Assembly (NCBI RefSeq): GCF_047663525.1
Contig: NC_092616.1
Coordinates: 2,827,501 to 2,891,500, forward strand
Direction: 5' to 3'
DNA from: Anas platyrhynchos
Taxonomy: Eukaryota > Chordata > Aves > Anseriformes > Anatidae
DNA length: 64,000 nucleotides
The notes below the pieces were generated by a model. The model saw only the letters and a program-made list of their open reading frames with translations. It searched no databases and was not told where the DNA came from. Position 1 is the stretch's first letter; each line of letters starts with the position of its first letter. Shown one piece after another: positions 33,250 to 45,254 of this stretch. The position numbers and the translations under genes are program-made.

Positions 33250-33737
33250 AAAAAAAAACAAACAGTAACTATATATTTAAAGATACATGAAGGACAAAAA
33301 TGTTTATGGACTGTGAGCCACACTAAAACACTGCAACAGCGATGAATATTGTCATTTACACTAACAATTTTCCTTTCAGACCAAAAGCCACCTCGTGGTT
33401 ACTAGAGGATTCTACTGCAGCTTTATGGGGATAAAACAGTGCAAGTGACTTTTTTTTCATATACTGGGAACTTGCTTTGTACCTCAAATTCAGGTTTCTG
33501 GCATACTTTAAATATGGTATCATACCAGCTATAGTTTATTATGGGAATCCCAGAAACATCAGCAAAGTTAATACAGAAGTTAAGTTGCATTCGCCTGGAA
33601 GTGAAAACTTGATCCACATCTTCCTAGCAATATTTGTATCAGCTATTTAGCAGGATTTTAGCCCACTTTATTTATGAGCTTGAATTAAAAAAATAGTGTT
33701 CTATAAGTTAGGTATGAAATCATTTATGAAGCATAAG
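33250..33737. other. No gene seen
   Basis: AT-rich anonymous sequence. Confidence 0.45.
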
Positions 33738-34030
33738 TTAAGAGATAAACATGGCCACACTCCCACAGCTGGGGGCTGGAGGAGGATGCAAATGCAGTAG
33801 GGCCATGGCAGGAGGGGACCCCAAGTGTGCCATTGAAATCGTAATAGCAGGAGCTTGACCCAACCCTGAATGTGCATTGTCATGTGCGTTGCTTTGGCAG
33901 CACGGCTGTGGGACCATGTGTGGGGCAGTGGGGCTGGGCTGCTGCAGGGATAGGGCACTGAGAGGGGCCATGAAGGATCTGCCAGGGGCTGACAGCAAGG
34001 ACAGGCTCCAAAAAAGAAACTTAGATATCT
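33738..34030 (-). repeat. GC-rich duplicated segment, copy 3 (inverted)
   Basis: The reverse complement resembles 1550-1810 ('cccacacatggtcccacagcc' is kept). The translated similarity covers about 60 residues but ends in different frames, so it is not taken as a gene. Confidence 0.55.
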
Positions 34031-34620
34031 TACCTTTGTGGTGGACATATGCTTTTAGGAAAGGCAAAGCTCACCTAGAATTGGTGTCTGCAAGAATACC
34101 CAGCCATGTGTACACAAAGACGCAATCTTTTAAACACACATGGATGTGCACACACAGGTGTGTACAACTGAGCACACCCAGACCAACTGCAACTGGAAGA
34201 AGGCAGGACAGAGAGATGCGATCAGGTACAGGGTATCTGGAGTCTCTAGAGCAAGGACCAGACCTCTGGTCTCCACTGCTCCCCTCTATCTCTCTGTGCC
34301 ATTTGCCCATCGCTCAAATCTCTGCCCACCAAGGGCACGTGAGATGTTGCTGTCCCTCACAGCCCTGCCTGTAATCTGCTCCTTTCTCGTGCTGTGCTTT
34401 GTCACACCCAGCACTTTCTTGTGCCTTTTCCCACAGGCTCCCACCCCATGTCCAGCTGGCATCACTGCAGGGCAGCCCTCCCCAGGGCCCAGACATCTGC
34501 CTGCAGCTTCCACAGCTGCTGCTCTTGATGGCCTCCTGAGGCCTGCCTGCTCCTGGCCCATTGCACTGTTGTGAGGAAGTGACCTCAGCAGCAGCAGCCC
34601 AGCCATGGTGGACAGAGCTG
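34031..34620. other. No gene seen
   Basis: Anonymous sequence. Open frames are short and not repeated elsewhere. Confidence 0.4.
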
Positions 34621-34624
34621 TCCC

Positions 34625-35035
34625 CTGCCTGAGCTGTCCCCTGTGTCCCATGGGGTTTGTGATGCACTCAATGACATTGCCGTGTCTGCCTGCCTGCCAC
34701 CCGGCAGTCAGGTCACTGCAGTAGGAATGGCATCACAACCCACCTCCCAGCCGTGTCACTGGGACCTTCCTCCACATCTCCCCTCTCCCCAGCTCCCAGC
34801 ACTGCTGGGTTGGTTTCCTGATAGTTCAGGTGATGTAAACTCCTAGAATCCCAGACACTTGCCCGTCTCTCTCCCAGTTATCTATGTGTATACGTGTAAC
34901 TCTGTATATACATTTACCTTTACTTGCACATACAGCTGTAGTTACAGCTGTAGCTACACAAATATTTTTCACTATACAGACAGAAAGATGTGAATATTCC
35001 CACCAAGAAAGGCAGGTAATGCAGATATGTATATA
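34625..35035 (-). repeat. Inverted duplication arm 2, partner
   Basis: Reverse complement of 21520-21950. Confidence 0.85.
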
Positions 35036-35039
35036 TATC

Positions 35040-35600
35040 TTCCCCTGTACTTGCATTGCCAGAATTTCTCTTATGCACTGCACTTCATCTCAGTCTTTGA
35101 GGTATTTCAACCTGGCCTTACAAAACAGACCATGCTGGAAATCATCTTTCCAGCAGAGTGTGTGGACATGTGCATTTTCCGCTCTTCTGCAGAGTTCCCC
35201 TCCACTTGCTCTTGCTCTTCGGTCATTCAGATACTTCTCATATACCCAGTTGCTTCTAGGGGTTTCAGGGAGGTTAAGCTTGCCTGCGTTTCAGTAGTCC
35301 CTTTCATCATCCCTGTAGCCAACTCTGTATTTCTCTTTTACCATTTCCTATCTCTCTGTGTCAAAAATTTCTTGTACAGTCATCAATGGTGGATGGTGCA
35401 CCTCACTGGAGGCAAGTTAGAGTTGACTCACAGCTGTGGACTGTGGTTTTTGTTTGGTTGCTTCTTTTATTTTTGTTGGTGTTAGTTTCTTTTTAATATA
35501 CTTTTTTTGTAAATATTAAAAAAAAAAAGACACATCCACACAAAAATAACAACAAAAAACTGTGTGTAGCCAGATGTCTGAGGAAAGGAGGCGGGAGTTG
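35040..35600. other. No gene seen
   Basis: AT-rich sequence ending in an A run at 35518-35529. Confidence 0.4.
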
Positions 35601-35607
35601 GTGCAAA

Positions 35608-37065
35608 AATCATAGAATCATAGTATATCCCAAGTTGGACAGGACTCATAAGGATCATAGAGTCAAGCTCCTGGCACCACACAGGTCTGCCCAAAATTTT
35701 AGACCATGTGACTAAGTGCACAGTCCAATTGCTTCTTAAACTCTGACAGGCTTGGTGCCATGACTCTGTATCTGGGGAGCCTGTTCCAGTGTGTAACTAC
35801 CTCTCAGTGAAGAGTTATCTTCCTGATATCCAGCCTGAACCTCACCTGTCGCAGCTTGACACCATTCCCTCTGGTCCTATCACTGGTCACTAAAGAGAAT
35901 AGAGGGGTGCCTGCCGCTCCACTCTCCCTCGTGAGGGAGACTAGACCATGATGAGGTCTCCCCTCAGCCTCTCCTTTTCCAGGTTGAACAGGCCAAGTGA
36001 CCTCAGCTGTGCCTCCCCTCTAGGCCCTTCACCATTTTTGTAGTCCTTCACTGGACTCTCTCCAATAGTTTCATATCCTTTCAGTACTGTGGTGCCCAGA
36101 ACTGCACACAGTACCCAAGGTGAGGCCCCAACAGTGCAAGGTAGAGCAGGATATTCACCTCCATCAACTGACTAGCAATGCCGTGCTTGATGCACCCCAG
36201 GATACGGTTGGCCCTCCTGGCTGCCAGGGCACACTACTGACTCATATTCAGCTTGCTATCAACCTGCCAGCTCATGTTCAGGAAAGCTTTGAGCACACAC
36301 CCAGATCCCTTTCCTGTGCACAGCTTTCCAGCCAGTCTTCCCCAAGCCTGTAGAATTGCATGGGGTTGTTGTGGCCAAAGAGGAGGAAGTAGCACTTACC
36401 CATGGTGAACCTCATCCCACAGCCCTCTGCCCATCAATCCAGCCTGTCCAGGTCCCTCTACTGGGCCTTCCTACCCACTGGCAGATTGACACTTCCCTCC
36501 ACCTTGGTGTCATCTGCAAACGTACTGGGGGTGCACTCAATTGCCTCATCCAAATCATCAATAAAAATGTTAAACAGGATGGGCCTCAACACCAACCCCT
36601 GGGGAACACCACTCGTGGCTGGTCACCAGCTGGATTTCAGTCTGGCCACCACTACTGTCTGGGCCCGGCCACCCAGCCAGTTTTTAAGCCAGCAAAGTGT
36701 GTGCCTGTCCAAGCCATGGGCTGCCAGCTTCTCCAGGAGAATACTGTGGGAGATCATGGCAAAGGCCTTGCTGAAGTCTAGGTAGACTATGTCATCAGGC
36801 TTTCCTTCATTCTCCAGGCAGGTCACTGGTCATAGAAGGAGATGAGGTTGGTCAGGCAGAACTTGCCTTTCTTGAACCCATACTGACTGGGCCTGATCCT
36901 CTGGTAGTCCTGCATATGCTGCATAATTGCATTCAAGATGACCTGTCCCATCACCTTTCCTGGCACCGAGGTCAGGCTGACAGACCTGCAGTTCCCTAGT
37001 CCTTCTTTATGACCTTTCTTAAAGATGGGCATCACATTAGCAAGTCTCTACTCACCCAGGACATC
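35608..37065 (-). mobile_element. CR1 LINE, older copy, reverse-transcriptase half
   Basis: Minus frames give IFKKGHKEGLGNCR, VPGKVM, IRPSQYGF, VYLDFSKAFAMISHSILLEKL and NWLGGRAQ, all CR1 reverse transcriptase, with stops between them. The 3' end, 'actatgattctatga' in element sense, is at 35608-35625. It is more diverged than the 32462 copy. Confidence 0.88.
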
Positions 37066-37069
37066 TTTG

Positions 37070-37410
37070 GAGGATCATGACCACTGACAGATGCTGGAAA
37101 GCGTCTGATAGGTGGTGGAAAGTGACACAAGCTTCTGGAAAGCTTGGTAACAACCTTGAAAAAACATCCAAGCCTTCAGACAGTGCACTGTGGAGATCCC
37201 ATTTTATTTTGAAGGTAAGAGTCAGCTCTGACCTTCTGTTGGACACATATTTGTATAGCCTCAAGAGCAAACAGAGAAGTGTCAATCCTCAGCAGAAGTA
37301 GGGTGAAAAAGAGATATTACTCTAAGAGCACAATAAATCAAATGATACCAAAGAGAACAATAACAATATTGACAATGAAAGAAGGACCAGGCCTGAGGGG
37401 AGGTACCAAG
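37070..37410. other. 3' flank of the OR at 37416
   Basis: Homologous to 24430-24625 past the paralogous OR. AATAAA on the minus strand at 37203-37208 is the candidate poly(A) signal. Confidence 0.45.
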
Positions 37411-37415
37411 TTAAG

Positions 37416-38375
37416 TCAATTCTGGAAAAAGAGGGGAAATTTGTCTCTATTTAGAAACATTCGTGAAATCACTTTCCTAATAGCCCACTTGAGCTCCCTG
37501 TTTCTCATGCTGTAGATGAGGGGGTTCAATGTTGGAGGCATCACTGAGTACAGAGCTCTCACCACCAGGTTCAGGGATGGAGAGGAGATAGAGGGGGGCT
37601 TCAGGTAAGCAAAAAGGGCAGTGCTGATAAACAGGGAAACCACAAACAGGTGAGGGAGGCATGTGGAAAAGGCTTTGTGTCGCCCCTGGTCTGAAGGCAT
37701 CCGCAGCACAGCCCTGAAGATCTGCACATAAGAAAAAAGAATGAAAACAAAGCACACGGACGTTAACCAGACACCAATCACAAGCACCCAAAAACTCCTC
37801 AGGTAGGAGCGTGAGCAGGAGATCTTCAGGATCTGGGGGATCTCACAGAAGAACTGGTCCACAGCATTGCCTCTGCACAATGGCAGTGAAAATGTATTGG
37901 CAGTGAGCAGCAGAGCATAGAGAACCCCACTGCCCCAGGCAGCTGCTGCCATCTGGGCACAAGCTCTGCTGCCCAGGAGGGTCCCGTAGTGCAGGGGCTT
38001 GCAGATGGCAACATAGCGATCGTAGGACATGATGGTGAGAATAAAATACTCTGCTGATATCAGAAAGGGAAAAAGAAAGACCTGTGCAGCACATCCTGCA
38101 TAGGAGATGGCCCTAGTATCATGAAGGGAATTGGCCATGGCTTTGGGGACAGTGGTGGAGATGCAGCCCAGGTCGAGGAGGGCGAGGTTGAGGAGGAAGA
38201 AATACATTGGAGTGTGAAGGCGGTGGTCGCAAGCTACGGCGGTAAGGATGAGGCCGTTGCCCAGGAGGGCAGCCAGGTAGATGCCCAGGAAGAGCGCGAA
38301 GTGCAGGAGCTGCAGCTCCCGTGTGTCTGCGAAGGCCAGAAGGAGGAACTCGGTGATGGAGCTGCTGTTGGACAT
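37416..38375 (-). CDS. Olfactory receptor, family-14-like (gamma-c)
   Basis: A 319-residue intact odorant receptor starting MSNSSS (sequon). GN lies at 39-40, PMYFF at 56-60, MSYDRYVAIC at 116-125, KAFSTCLPHL at 234-243 and NPLIYSMRN at 284-292. Odd: residue 273 in helix 7 is Arg (codon 37557-37559) where the paralogues have Ala in VVAVLYSVV, and residue 85 is His where they have Trp (SLWDTRA). A charge inside helix 7 may alter folding or ligand choice. The acceptor tttgtccag ends at 38385, leaving a 9-base 5' UTR. Tandem copy of the unit at 24630. Confidence 0.95.
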   Translation of the reverse strand: MSNSSSITEFLLLAFADTRELQLLHFALFLGIYLAALLGNGLILTAVACDHRLHTPMYFFLLNLALLDLGCISTTVPKAMANSLHDTRAISYAGCAAQVFLFPFLISAEYFILTIMSYDRYVAICKPLHYGTLLGSRACAQMAAAAWGSGVLYALLLTANTFSLPLCRGNAVDQFFCEIPQILKISCSRSYLRSFWVLVIGVWLTSVCFVFILFSYVQIFRAVLRMPSDQGRHKAFSTCLPHLFVVSLFISTALFAYLKPPSISSPSLNLVVRALYSVMPPTLNPLIYSMRNRELKWAIRKVISRMFLNRDKFPLFFQN

Positions 38376-38389
38376 CTGATCCTCCTGGA

Positions 38390-39305
38390 CAAAGGGGAAT
38401 ACCCAAGGAAGAAAAGATAGTGATCATTAGGAGAGAAAACCTATTTCTCTTCGCATCCAAACACCCCTACAGTGACTTTCCCCTTTCTGAGGCGTTTCTT
38501 TTGCTCCCTTGCCTGAGGTCTGGTTGGTGTTGGAGGAATGTGCCCCTGGGAGCAGCGGTCTCTGCTGTGTGTGCTGGAGGATTCAGACCTGTCCTACAGC
38601 TCTACATGAAAAGAAACCAGGAGTGATCGCTGATTAAATCTACCTCTGATGTATTGGACTTCACAGCATTACCACTCTCAACACTCTTTACTGATGTACT
38701 TGTGATTTACTTTGTTCTATCTGCATCACACTCAGGAGCATTTTTAGAGGGTAGAAAACCCTGGCAGTTGTAAGAAATACCAGGTGAGCTTTTGTGAGTC
38801 CCGGAAGGTAAAGTTAATGTCCTTAGTGCAATGAGGATAGCCAGTCTGTCCATCTACCCTGGTCTCAGCCAAACTCCAGGGCTCAGTCGAGTTACCTACA
38901 TTGGGCTGCCCAATGATTGTGGCCTCAGAAAGTCCCTGGAAGGTGATACAGCTTTGTCCATGCCCCACAGACTGCAATGCCGAGAGCCCCATAGGTTAGA
39001 AGGGGAACTCTGGGCACCTTCCTGCTATGGACACATCTGCATGGTGGGACCCAGAGGGTCAGTGCATGAGCTGCAGCTGAAAGCCCCATCTCCCCAATTG
39101 CAGGGAGCCATAAAGCAAGAACAGCAGCTGCAGGTCTAAGAAGAGAGCGGAATAGCACAGGGCTTCTGCCAGGGGAGGCAAGGCGAGGCACCAACAGGAA
39201 CTCAGAAGGGCCTGCTGTGAGTGAGGTCCTGCTACTGAGGTTATGAGTCACGTCCTGAATCCTATGAGCTAGAGGGCAGACAGAGAGGTACCAGACTACT
39301 CTGCT
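38390..39305. other. Putative 5' intron of the OR at 37416
   Basis: No supported frame. Partly homologous to the flanks of the other ORs. Confidence 0.4.
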
Positions 39306-39309
39306 AGCA

Positions 39310-40540
39310 CTGTCCTGCCATTCCCTGCCCATGGCTCTGTTGTCTGCAGCTGTCCCAAACCGCAGCTGGGTCTCTGTCCCCACGCCTTCTGCCTGCAGCT
39401 CACAGCCCCCATCCCACCCGCTGGGTGCTCAGCTCTGCCCTGCAGACACCTCCTGGCAGCAGGGCTCTGCCCAGGGGCAGCTCACTGGGGGCACGTCCTA
39501 GAGCCAGGTCACACAGACCCTGCTGACACTGTGCAAGGGGTGGTGGAGATTTCTGGATAAGATTTACTGGGGGTACTTGTAACCTCCTTAGGATGCCTTA
39601 GGACTGTCAGGCTTTTCTAGAAAATAACATCATATATTTCTGTTTCCACTGAGCCTAAAACAGAAACTGAAAGGAGAGGCTAAGGAAAGATGAGAGTGAA
39701 ATTCTCTTAGTATTCTGTGGAGCTGTGAGCAGGCTGCACCAGGCAGCAGCCTCCCACCAGCAGCAGGACCCTGCCCTACTGGAAGGGCTCCTTCCACCCG
39801 CAGCTTCTCCCTGCAGTGCCCTGGGCAGCTCCCCGGGCAGGCTGAGTGCTGAGCCTGGCAGGCAGCAGAGGCCCTGCCCTGGCACACAGCCCCTGGGGCA
39901 CAGCAGGGACCCTGCTCTGCACCACAGCCCTGGACACCCCTGCCTGCACCCCCGGCTTCACAGCCCGCAGATGGCCTGCAAAATGGGAGCCGTTGGGACT
40001 TGGACATTGACCCTGCAGGGAACCCCTCCTCTGGTGATTGTGTTTCTCCACACTAAAGGAAAAACAAGTGTATCTGGCCTGATCTGTGGGAAGTTCTGGC
40101 TATTGGAAAACCCTCCATGATACTCCTGTGAATTGCACTGCAGAAAGAGATTTACCGTGTTATGTGCTAAGAAGATCTCTCCTCTTCTGAGCTCTCAGCA
40201 TACACATATTCCACTCAGCCCATAATTTCTTTCTCCTTTCTCTCCTCTCCCACTGCCACCTGCAGTCAGAGCCCCCAGCCCTGCTGCGCTGTGCAGAGGA
40301 GCTGCTTCTGGGCAGAGCTGTCTCTGTGCAGCGCTGCCCGCTTGCCAGGAGCTCCCCTTGGGCCCAGGAGCCCGGCCCAGCTCAGCAGCAGAGGCCCAGC
40401 CCAAGGCCTCCCTTGCTCTGCCCCCCACCAGGTTCCCTGCACATGGCCCTGGGGCTGCAGGGGAACCTGCTGGGAAACAGCCTGAAGGGATCCCTGGGGT
40501 TCCTTCCCTCACTTGGCACACACAATTCTTGGCAGCAAAA
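39310..40540 (-). promoter_or_regulatory. OR upstream cassette (for the OR at 37416)
   Basis: Both GC-rich parts are present (39310-39545 and 39715-39960, 40255-40510). CCCAAGGGGA lies at 40353-40362 (reverse strand) and a donor ACACG/GTAAAT at 40150-40156. A stretch around 39965-40200 differs from the 26890 and 55860 cassettes and instead resembles the cassette at 11560. Confidence 0.52.
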
Positions 40541-40544
40541 TCAC

Positions 40545-41590
40545 CTCTCATAAAAGAAAAATAAAGTTAATAAAATCTGTATAAGATTCACCTTCCTTTG
40601 TCCTGTCCATGGAACTGGCTGTACGCTGGGGGAGCCCGTGTGAGGTCAGAGGAGAGACAGTCAGGGGCACAGTGTGATCATGCTGAATGGGTGCAGATTC
40701 TTCAGAAGAGACAATTGGGCATGATCAACGAGAGGTTGCTCCACGTGAAGAATCTGTCTGGATGCATGGATCTCTTCTATGTATTGGGCAGCAGACTGGG
40801 GGAGCCCTTATGGTTTAGGGACAAAAGCCAGTCAGGGTGACAGCATGGCAGGAGGTAAATGTCTGCAGCCAGGCTGAAGAAGTGGGCAAAGTCTTGTGGA
40901 AAGCATTGGAGTAAGTTGAGTTCAATGACTCCATGTCACTGTGAGGGAATTTATTCACTCTGCCAACCACAGGAAAGGGACACTGCTGGGTTCAAACATT
41001 CCCCATGTTTTCTGTGGGTTCTTGCAGAGAGCTTCTGTGCACAGGTGTCAGATGGGCCAACCTAGGTGATGTTCACCAGGATCTGGCACTTGCAAACAGG
41101 AAAACCTGTGTCTTGACACTCCTCTTGCACAAGGCATGATGTAGTCCAGCTGCTTTTCAGCACATGGAAAGAGATGAGGTTTAGGGGACAGACCTATACC
41201 CAGCATTGCACAGGCTCAGCCTTATGTTTCCCTGCAGCCCACTTGACATGGTCCAGCTGACACGGGACCAGGTACATCTGTGTGCAGTAAAGTCAGGGGC
41301 TGTAGTCCTGCCTTCAGCATGCCACAGGTCTCCTGAAATGAGAGAGTTTAGATCCTAAATCAGGATGGCTTCCTCCTCCATTGTGGACACCAAGACACAA
41401 GTGGTCTCCTGCAGGCAGATCTGGCAGCCCAGCTGCAATGGGCAGGCTGCCCCCCCACCTCAGCCTCTTCTGTGGTCTCCACCTCCTCTGAAGGCCCAAA
41501 GCTGTGCACCGTGGGGAGGCTGTGGCAGCCTACAGGAGAGCCTGGCATCCATCCTAGACCATTCTCCCCACTCCCCTTTTTGTCTGCCCT
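40545..41590. other. No gene seen
   Basis: Anonymous sequence between the cassette and the signal-exon block. Confidence 0.4.
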
Positions 41591-41599
41591 ACTCTTCTC

Positions 41600-42760
41600 T
41601 CTCATCATGACATGTTGAGGGTACATCTGCCCCTCACTCATGTATCACCTCTGCCTCCTGCATGGCAGACTGGGGGATGGTGCTGAGGCCCTGGCATGTA
41701 CTCCAATTCACTCTGTAAAACCCATCCTTCTTTCAGAAGTGAGTTACATGCAGTGAAGAGTTCAGTGACTCCGAGGGGCTGTTCCATCCCAGGTGCCTTT
41801 GCTCCCATCTTTTGAAAAATCCAGGCCCCAGGACAAGCCTCAAACCCAACCAGTGTGGGAGGGCTCCCAACAGCAGAAGCATGTTGGTAAAAGGGGGCAG
41901 TAGTGGTATCTCCAGGGCTCCACTGCCTTTGCTCCATGGCCTTTGCCACCATTTGGAGATGTCCCTGTACTCTTCCACATCCCAAAAAGAACTGGGCAGA
42001 AGGGAAATGGCTGTTTCTCAGGACAAGAAGGGAAATCTCTCATCTCTCTCGAGCTGTGCCATGTCCTTGCTTCTGACTTCACAGGCCTTCAAATGTCACA
42101 CGCTGATGTCACAGAGGGGGCACTGCATCACCAGGATATTGTCACTGGAGCAGCGGCAGTGCCGGCACTTCCCTGCAAGGCCTGGTCCCTGCTGGGCACT
42201 GCTTGGGTGCTCCCCAGCGCTGTCCTTCTGTGGCCAGGAGTGGGGGCAGAAGGCAGCAAGCTTGCACTGGGCGACCCTCGCTGACAGACGGAGGAGCAGG
42301 GGCACCTTGCAGAGGAGCTGTGGTTGAGAACCCAGGGCGGGCATCCCTTGTCCTGAGCTGAAGGCCAGCAGCAAGCGAGATGGAGGGCTGCTGGAGGGTG
42401 ACCATCACCTCTGTCCTGACTTCCCTGTTCCCAGTGCTCCTGCAGCTCTCCCCCAAAGGTAAGGGTGTCAGGAGCCCCTTCCCAAGATGTGTCACAGGGG
42501 CTGTCAGCTGTCCAAAGCTGCAAGTCATGGGCTTTGGGGGGAGGCTGGAGAAGGCTGGTGGCTGCTGTGAGAGCCCTGCCTGAGTGTCCCTCTGAGTTCA
42601 CGGGACAATGTAGCAGCCAGGACTCCTGGGTCCTGATGCTAGGGATGACCTTATCCCTGGGGCTTCTCTAGGCATGCCTCCTTGCTATGGGGGACAATGC
42701 AGGGCCAGGTTTCCCTGGGAAATGGTGCCTCTTTGGGATCTCGCTCTGGGAGGAAAAACA
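41600..42760 (+). repeat. Signal-exon block, copy C
   Basis: Direct duplicate of 3540-4700 and 29540-30720. It is cut at its right end by the CR1 copy at 42763, so the LTR that follows the other two copies is missing. Confidence 0.75.
42380..42458 (+). CDS. Signal-peptide-like first exon, copy C
   Basis: 79 bases from ATG to AAAG/GTAAGG, phase 1, the same frame and length as the exon at 30355. Few residue changes, and the hydrophobic core is kept (VLTSLFPVLLQL). Downstream exons would have been displaced by the CR1 insertion 300 bases further on. Family unknown. Confidence 0.4.
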
Positions 42761-42762
42761 TT

Positions 42763-44760
42763 ATGGAATCATGGAATTTCCTGGGTTGAAAAGGACCTTC
42801 AAGATCATCTACTTTCAATCCCCCTGCTCTGGGCCAACCACTAGAGCAGGATGCCCAGAGCTGTATTCAGGTGGTCTTGAATGCCTCCAGGGATGGGGCA
42901 TCCACAACCTCTCTGGGCAACATGTTCCAGTGCCTCACCACCCTCTGAGGGAAAAAAGCTCTCCTAATTTCTAGTCTAAACCTTCCCTGTCTTACTCTAA
43001 AACCATCCCCCCTTTTCCTATCACTACCAACACATATGAACAGGCATTTCCCCCTCCTGTTTATACACTCCCTTCACATACTGGAAGGCCACAATGAGGT
43101 CTCGGCAGAGCCTTCTCTTCTCCAAGCTAAACAAGACCAGTTCCTTCAACCTTTCTGCAAAGGGGAGATGCTTTAGCCCTCTGATCATCTGAGTGGCCCT
43201 CCTCTGGATCCGTTCCAAGAGCTCCACATCCTTCTTGTGCTGGGGGCTTCAGGCCTGTACACAGTATTCCAGGTGGGGTCTCACAAGAACAGAATAGAGG
43301 GGGACAGTCACAGCCATATCCCTCCTGGCCACTCCTTTTTAATGCAGCCCAGAACAGAGTTGGACTTCCAGGCAACAAGCGCATGCTGCTGGCTCATGTG
43401 CAGCTTCTCGCCCAGCAGGACCCCAAAGTCCTGCTCCACAAGGCTACTCTCAATTTCTTCTTTGCCCAGTCTATATAAATACGTGGGATTGCCCAAGTCC
43501 AAGTGCAACGTCTTGCACTTGGCCTTGTTGAACCTCATTAGGTTCTCATGGACCCAGTACTCCAGCCTGTCCAGGTCCCTCTGGATGGCATCCCTTCCCT
43601 CTATTGTATCGACTGCACCACTCAGCCTGGTGTCATCTCCAAACTTGCTGAGGATTCACTGGATTCCATCACCTATGTCATTGATAAAGATGTTGAAGAG
43701 TACCCGTCCAAAGACCGACCCCTGAGGGACACCACTTGTGACCAGACTCCACCCAGACATAGAACCATTGACCACAACACTTTGGCTGCGACCAGCCAAC
43801 CAATTCTTGATCCACCTAACAAGCCATCCTTCAAATCCATACTTCTCCAATTTAGAGAGACAAATGTGGTGAGGGACCATATCAAAGGCTTTGCCCAAGT
43901 CCAGGTAGATGATATTCATAGCCCTTCCTTTGTCCACTGATGTCATCACTCCATCATAGAAGGCCATCAGATTGGTTAGGCAAGATCTGCCTTTGGTGAA
44001 GCCATACTGGCTGTCTCAAATCACCTCTTTATCTCATGCATGCCTTCAGATGTGTTCCAGGAGGGACTGCTCCGTGATCATCTCAGGCACAGAGTTGAGG
44101 CTCACCAGCCTGTAGTTCCCCAACTCTTCTGTTTTCCCTTTCTTAAAAATGAGAGTCATGTTTCCCTTTTTCCAGTCACTGGGGGCTTCGCCCAACAGCC
44201 ATGATTTTTCGAATATGATGGAGAGCGGCTCAGCAACCGCATCAGCCGTCTCTCTCAGCATCCTGGGATGTAGACCCTCTGGTCCCATGGACTTGTATAC
44301 ATCCAGTTTCATTAGGCAGTCCTGGACTTGTTCCACTGTCACAGTGGGACAAAATCTGCTCCTCTCACCCTCTCCTCGAGTTTCAGGGTCCTGACAGACA
44401 CAGGAAACTTGACCACGAGTGAAGACTGAGGCAAAGCACTTATTGAGTACCTCAGCTTTTTCCATGTCTGAGGAAGCCAGTTCTCCCACCTTGTTTATCA
44501 GAGGGGGAACACTCTCCTTGGGCTGTCTCCTCCTGCCTATGTATCCGTAGAACCCCTTCTTGTTCTTCTTCACATCCCTTGCCAAGTTCAGCTCCGTCTG
44601 TGGCTTGGCTTTCCTGGTCCCGTCTCTACACATCTAGTTGACACCCCGTATTCCTCCCAAGCAATACAACCCTCCTTCCACTTCTTGTACATTTTCCTAT
44701 TTTTCCCTCAGTTTAAGCAGCAGGTCCTTGCTCAGCCATGCCAGTTGCCCATCTCCTCTG
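42763..44760 (-). mobile_element. CR1 LINE, about 2 kb, damaged
   Basis: Minus frames cover most of the reverse transcriptase: [72 protein letters not shown], then [13 protein letters not shown]. Several frameshifts and stops separate them. The octamer-type 3' end is at 42763-42780. Confidence 0.92.
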
Positions 44761-45250
44761 CTCGAAGTGTCCTTCACTCTGCTCACAGTGTTTGTCTTAG
44801 CTCATGGATGAACTGCATTAGATGTCCTTGAGTCTTCTGAGGCTCAATCCAAGGCTTATTGCCTTCTGCACCTACAGCACAATAACTATTACTTCCCCTT
44901 ACTATGCTGACTGACCTGATGGGTCTGTTCATATTAATGCCTTATAATTTCCATAGTTGGACAGGGGCATATTCCCAGACTGGGGCAAGCTTCTGGGCTG
45001 TGCCACAGCCATTCAGAGTTACCTGTTCTTGAGTCTTTCCATCTGAGTTTATCACACGTGGCCCAACACAAGTTTTTGGGTGTTGTCTGTGTTGTCTTTC
45101 CTCCAGACATTTGGGAAGTTGAAGTCCCCCACCAGAGTATTTTCCATAACCAACACACTATAGGCCAGTGTGTGATTGGCTCTAAGATATTCCAGGCTTT
45201 GATTCAATAACCTGCAATGTTCTAGGACCAAAGTCATTGAGCACAAGCTA
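44755..45250 (-). repeat. Dispersed repeat R, copy 3, with CR1 endonuclease-like piece
   Basis: The reverse complement of 44755-45080 matches 720-1000. The adjoining minus frame (45100-45246) reads LVGDFNFPNVW, a CR1 endonuclease motif. This links repeat R to CR1. Confidence 0.6.
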
Positions 45251-45254
45251 AAAT

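Noticed and set aside
35027-35485. 152-codon plus-strand frame
   Set aside because: AT-rich, partly over the inverted arm, no motif; looks like chance.
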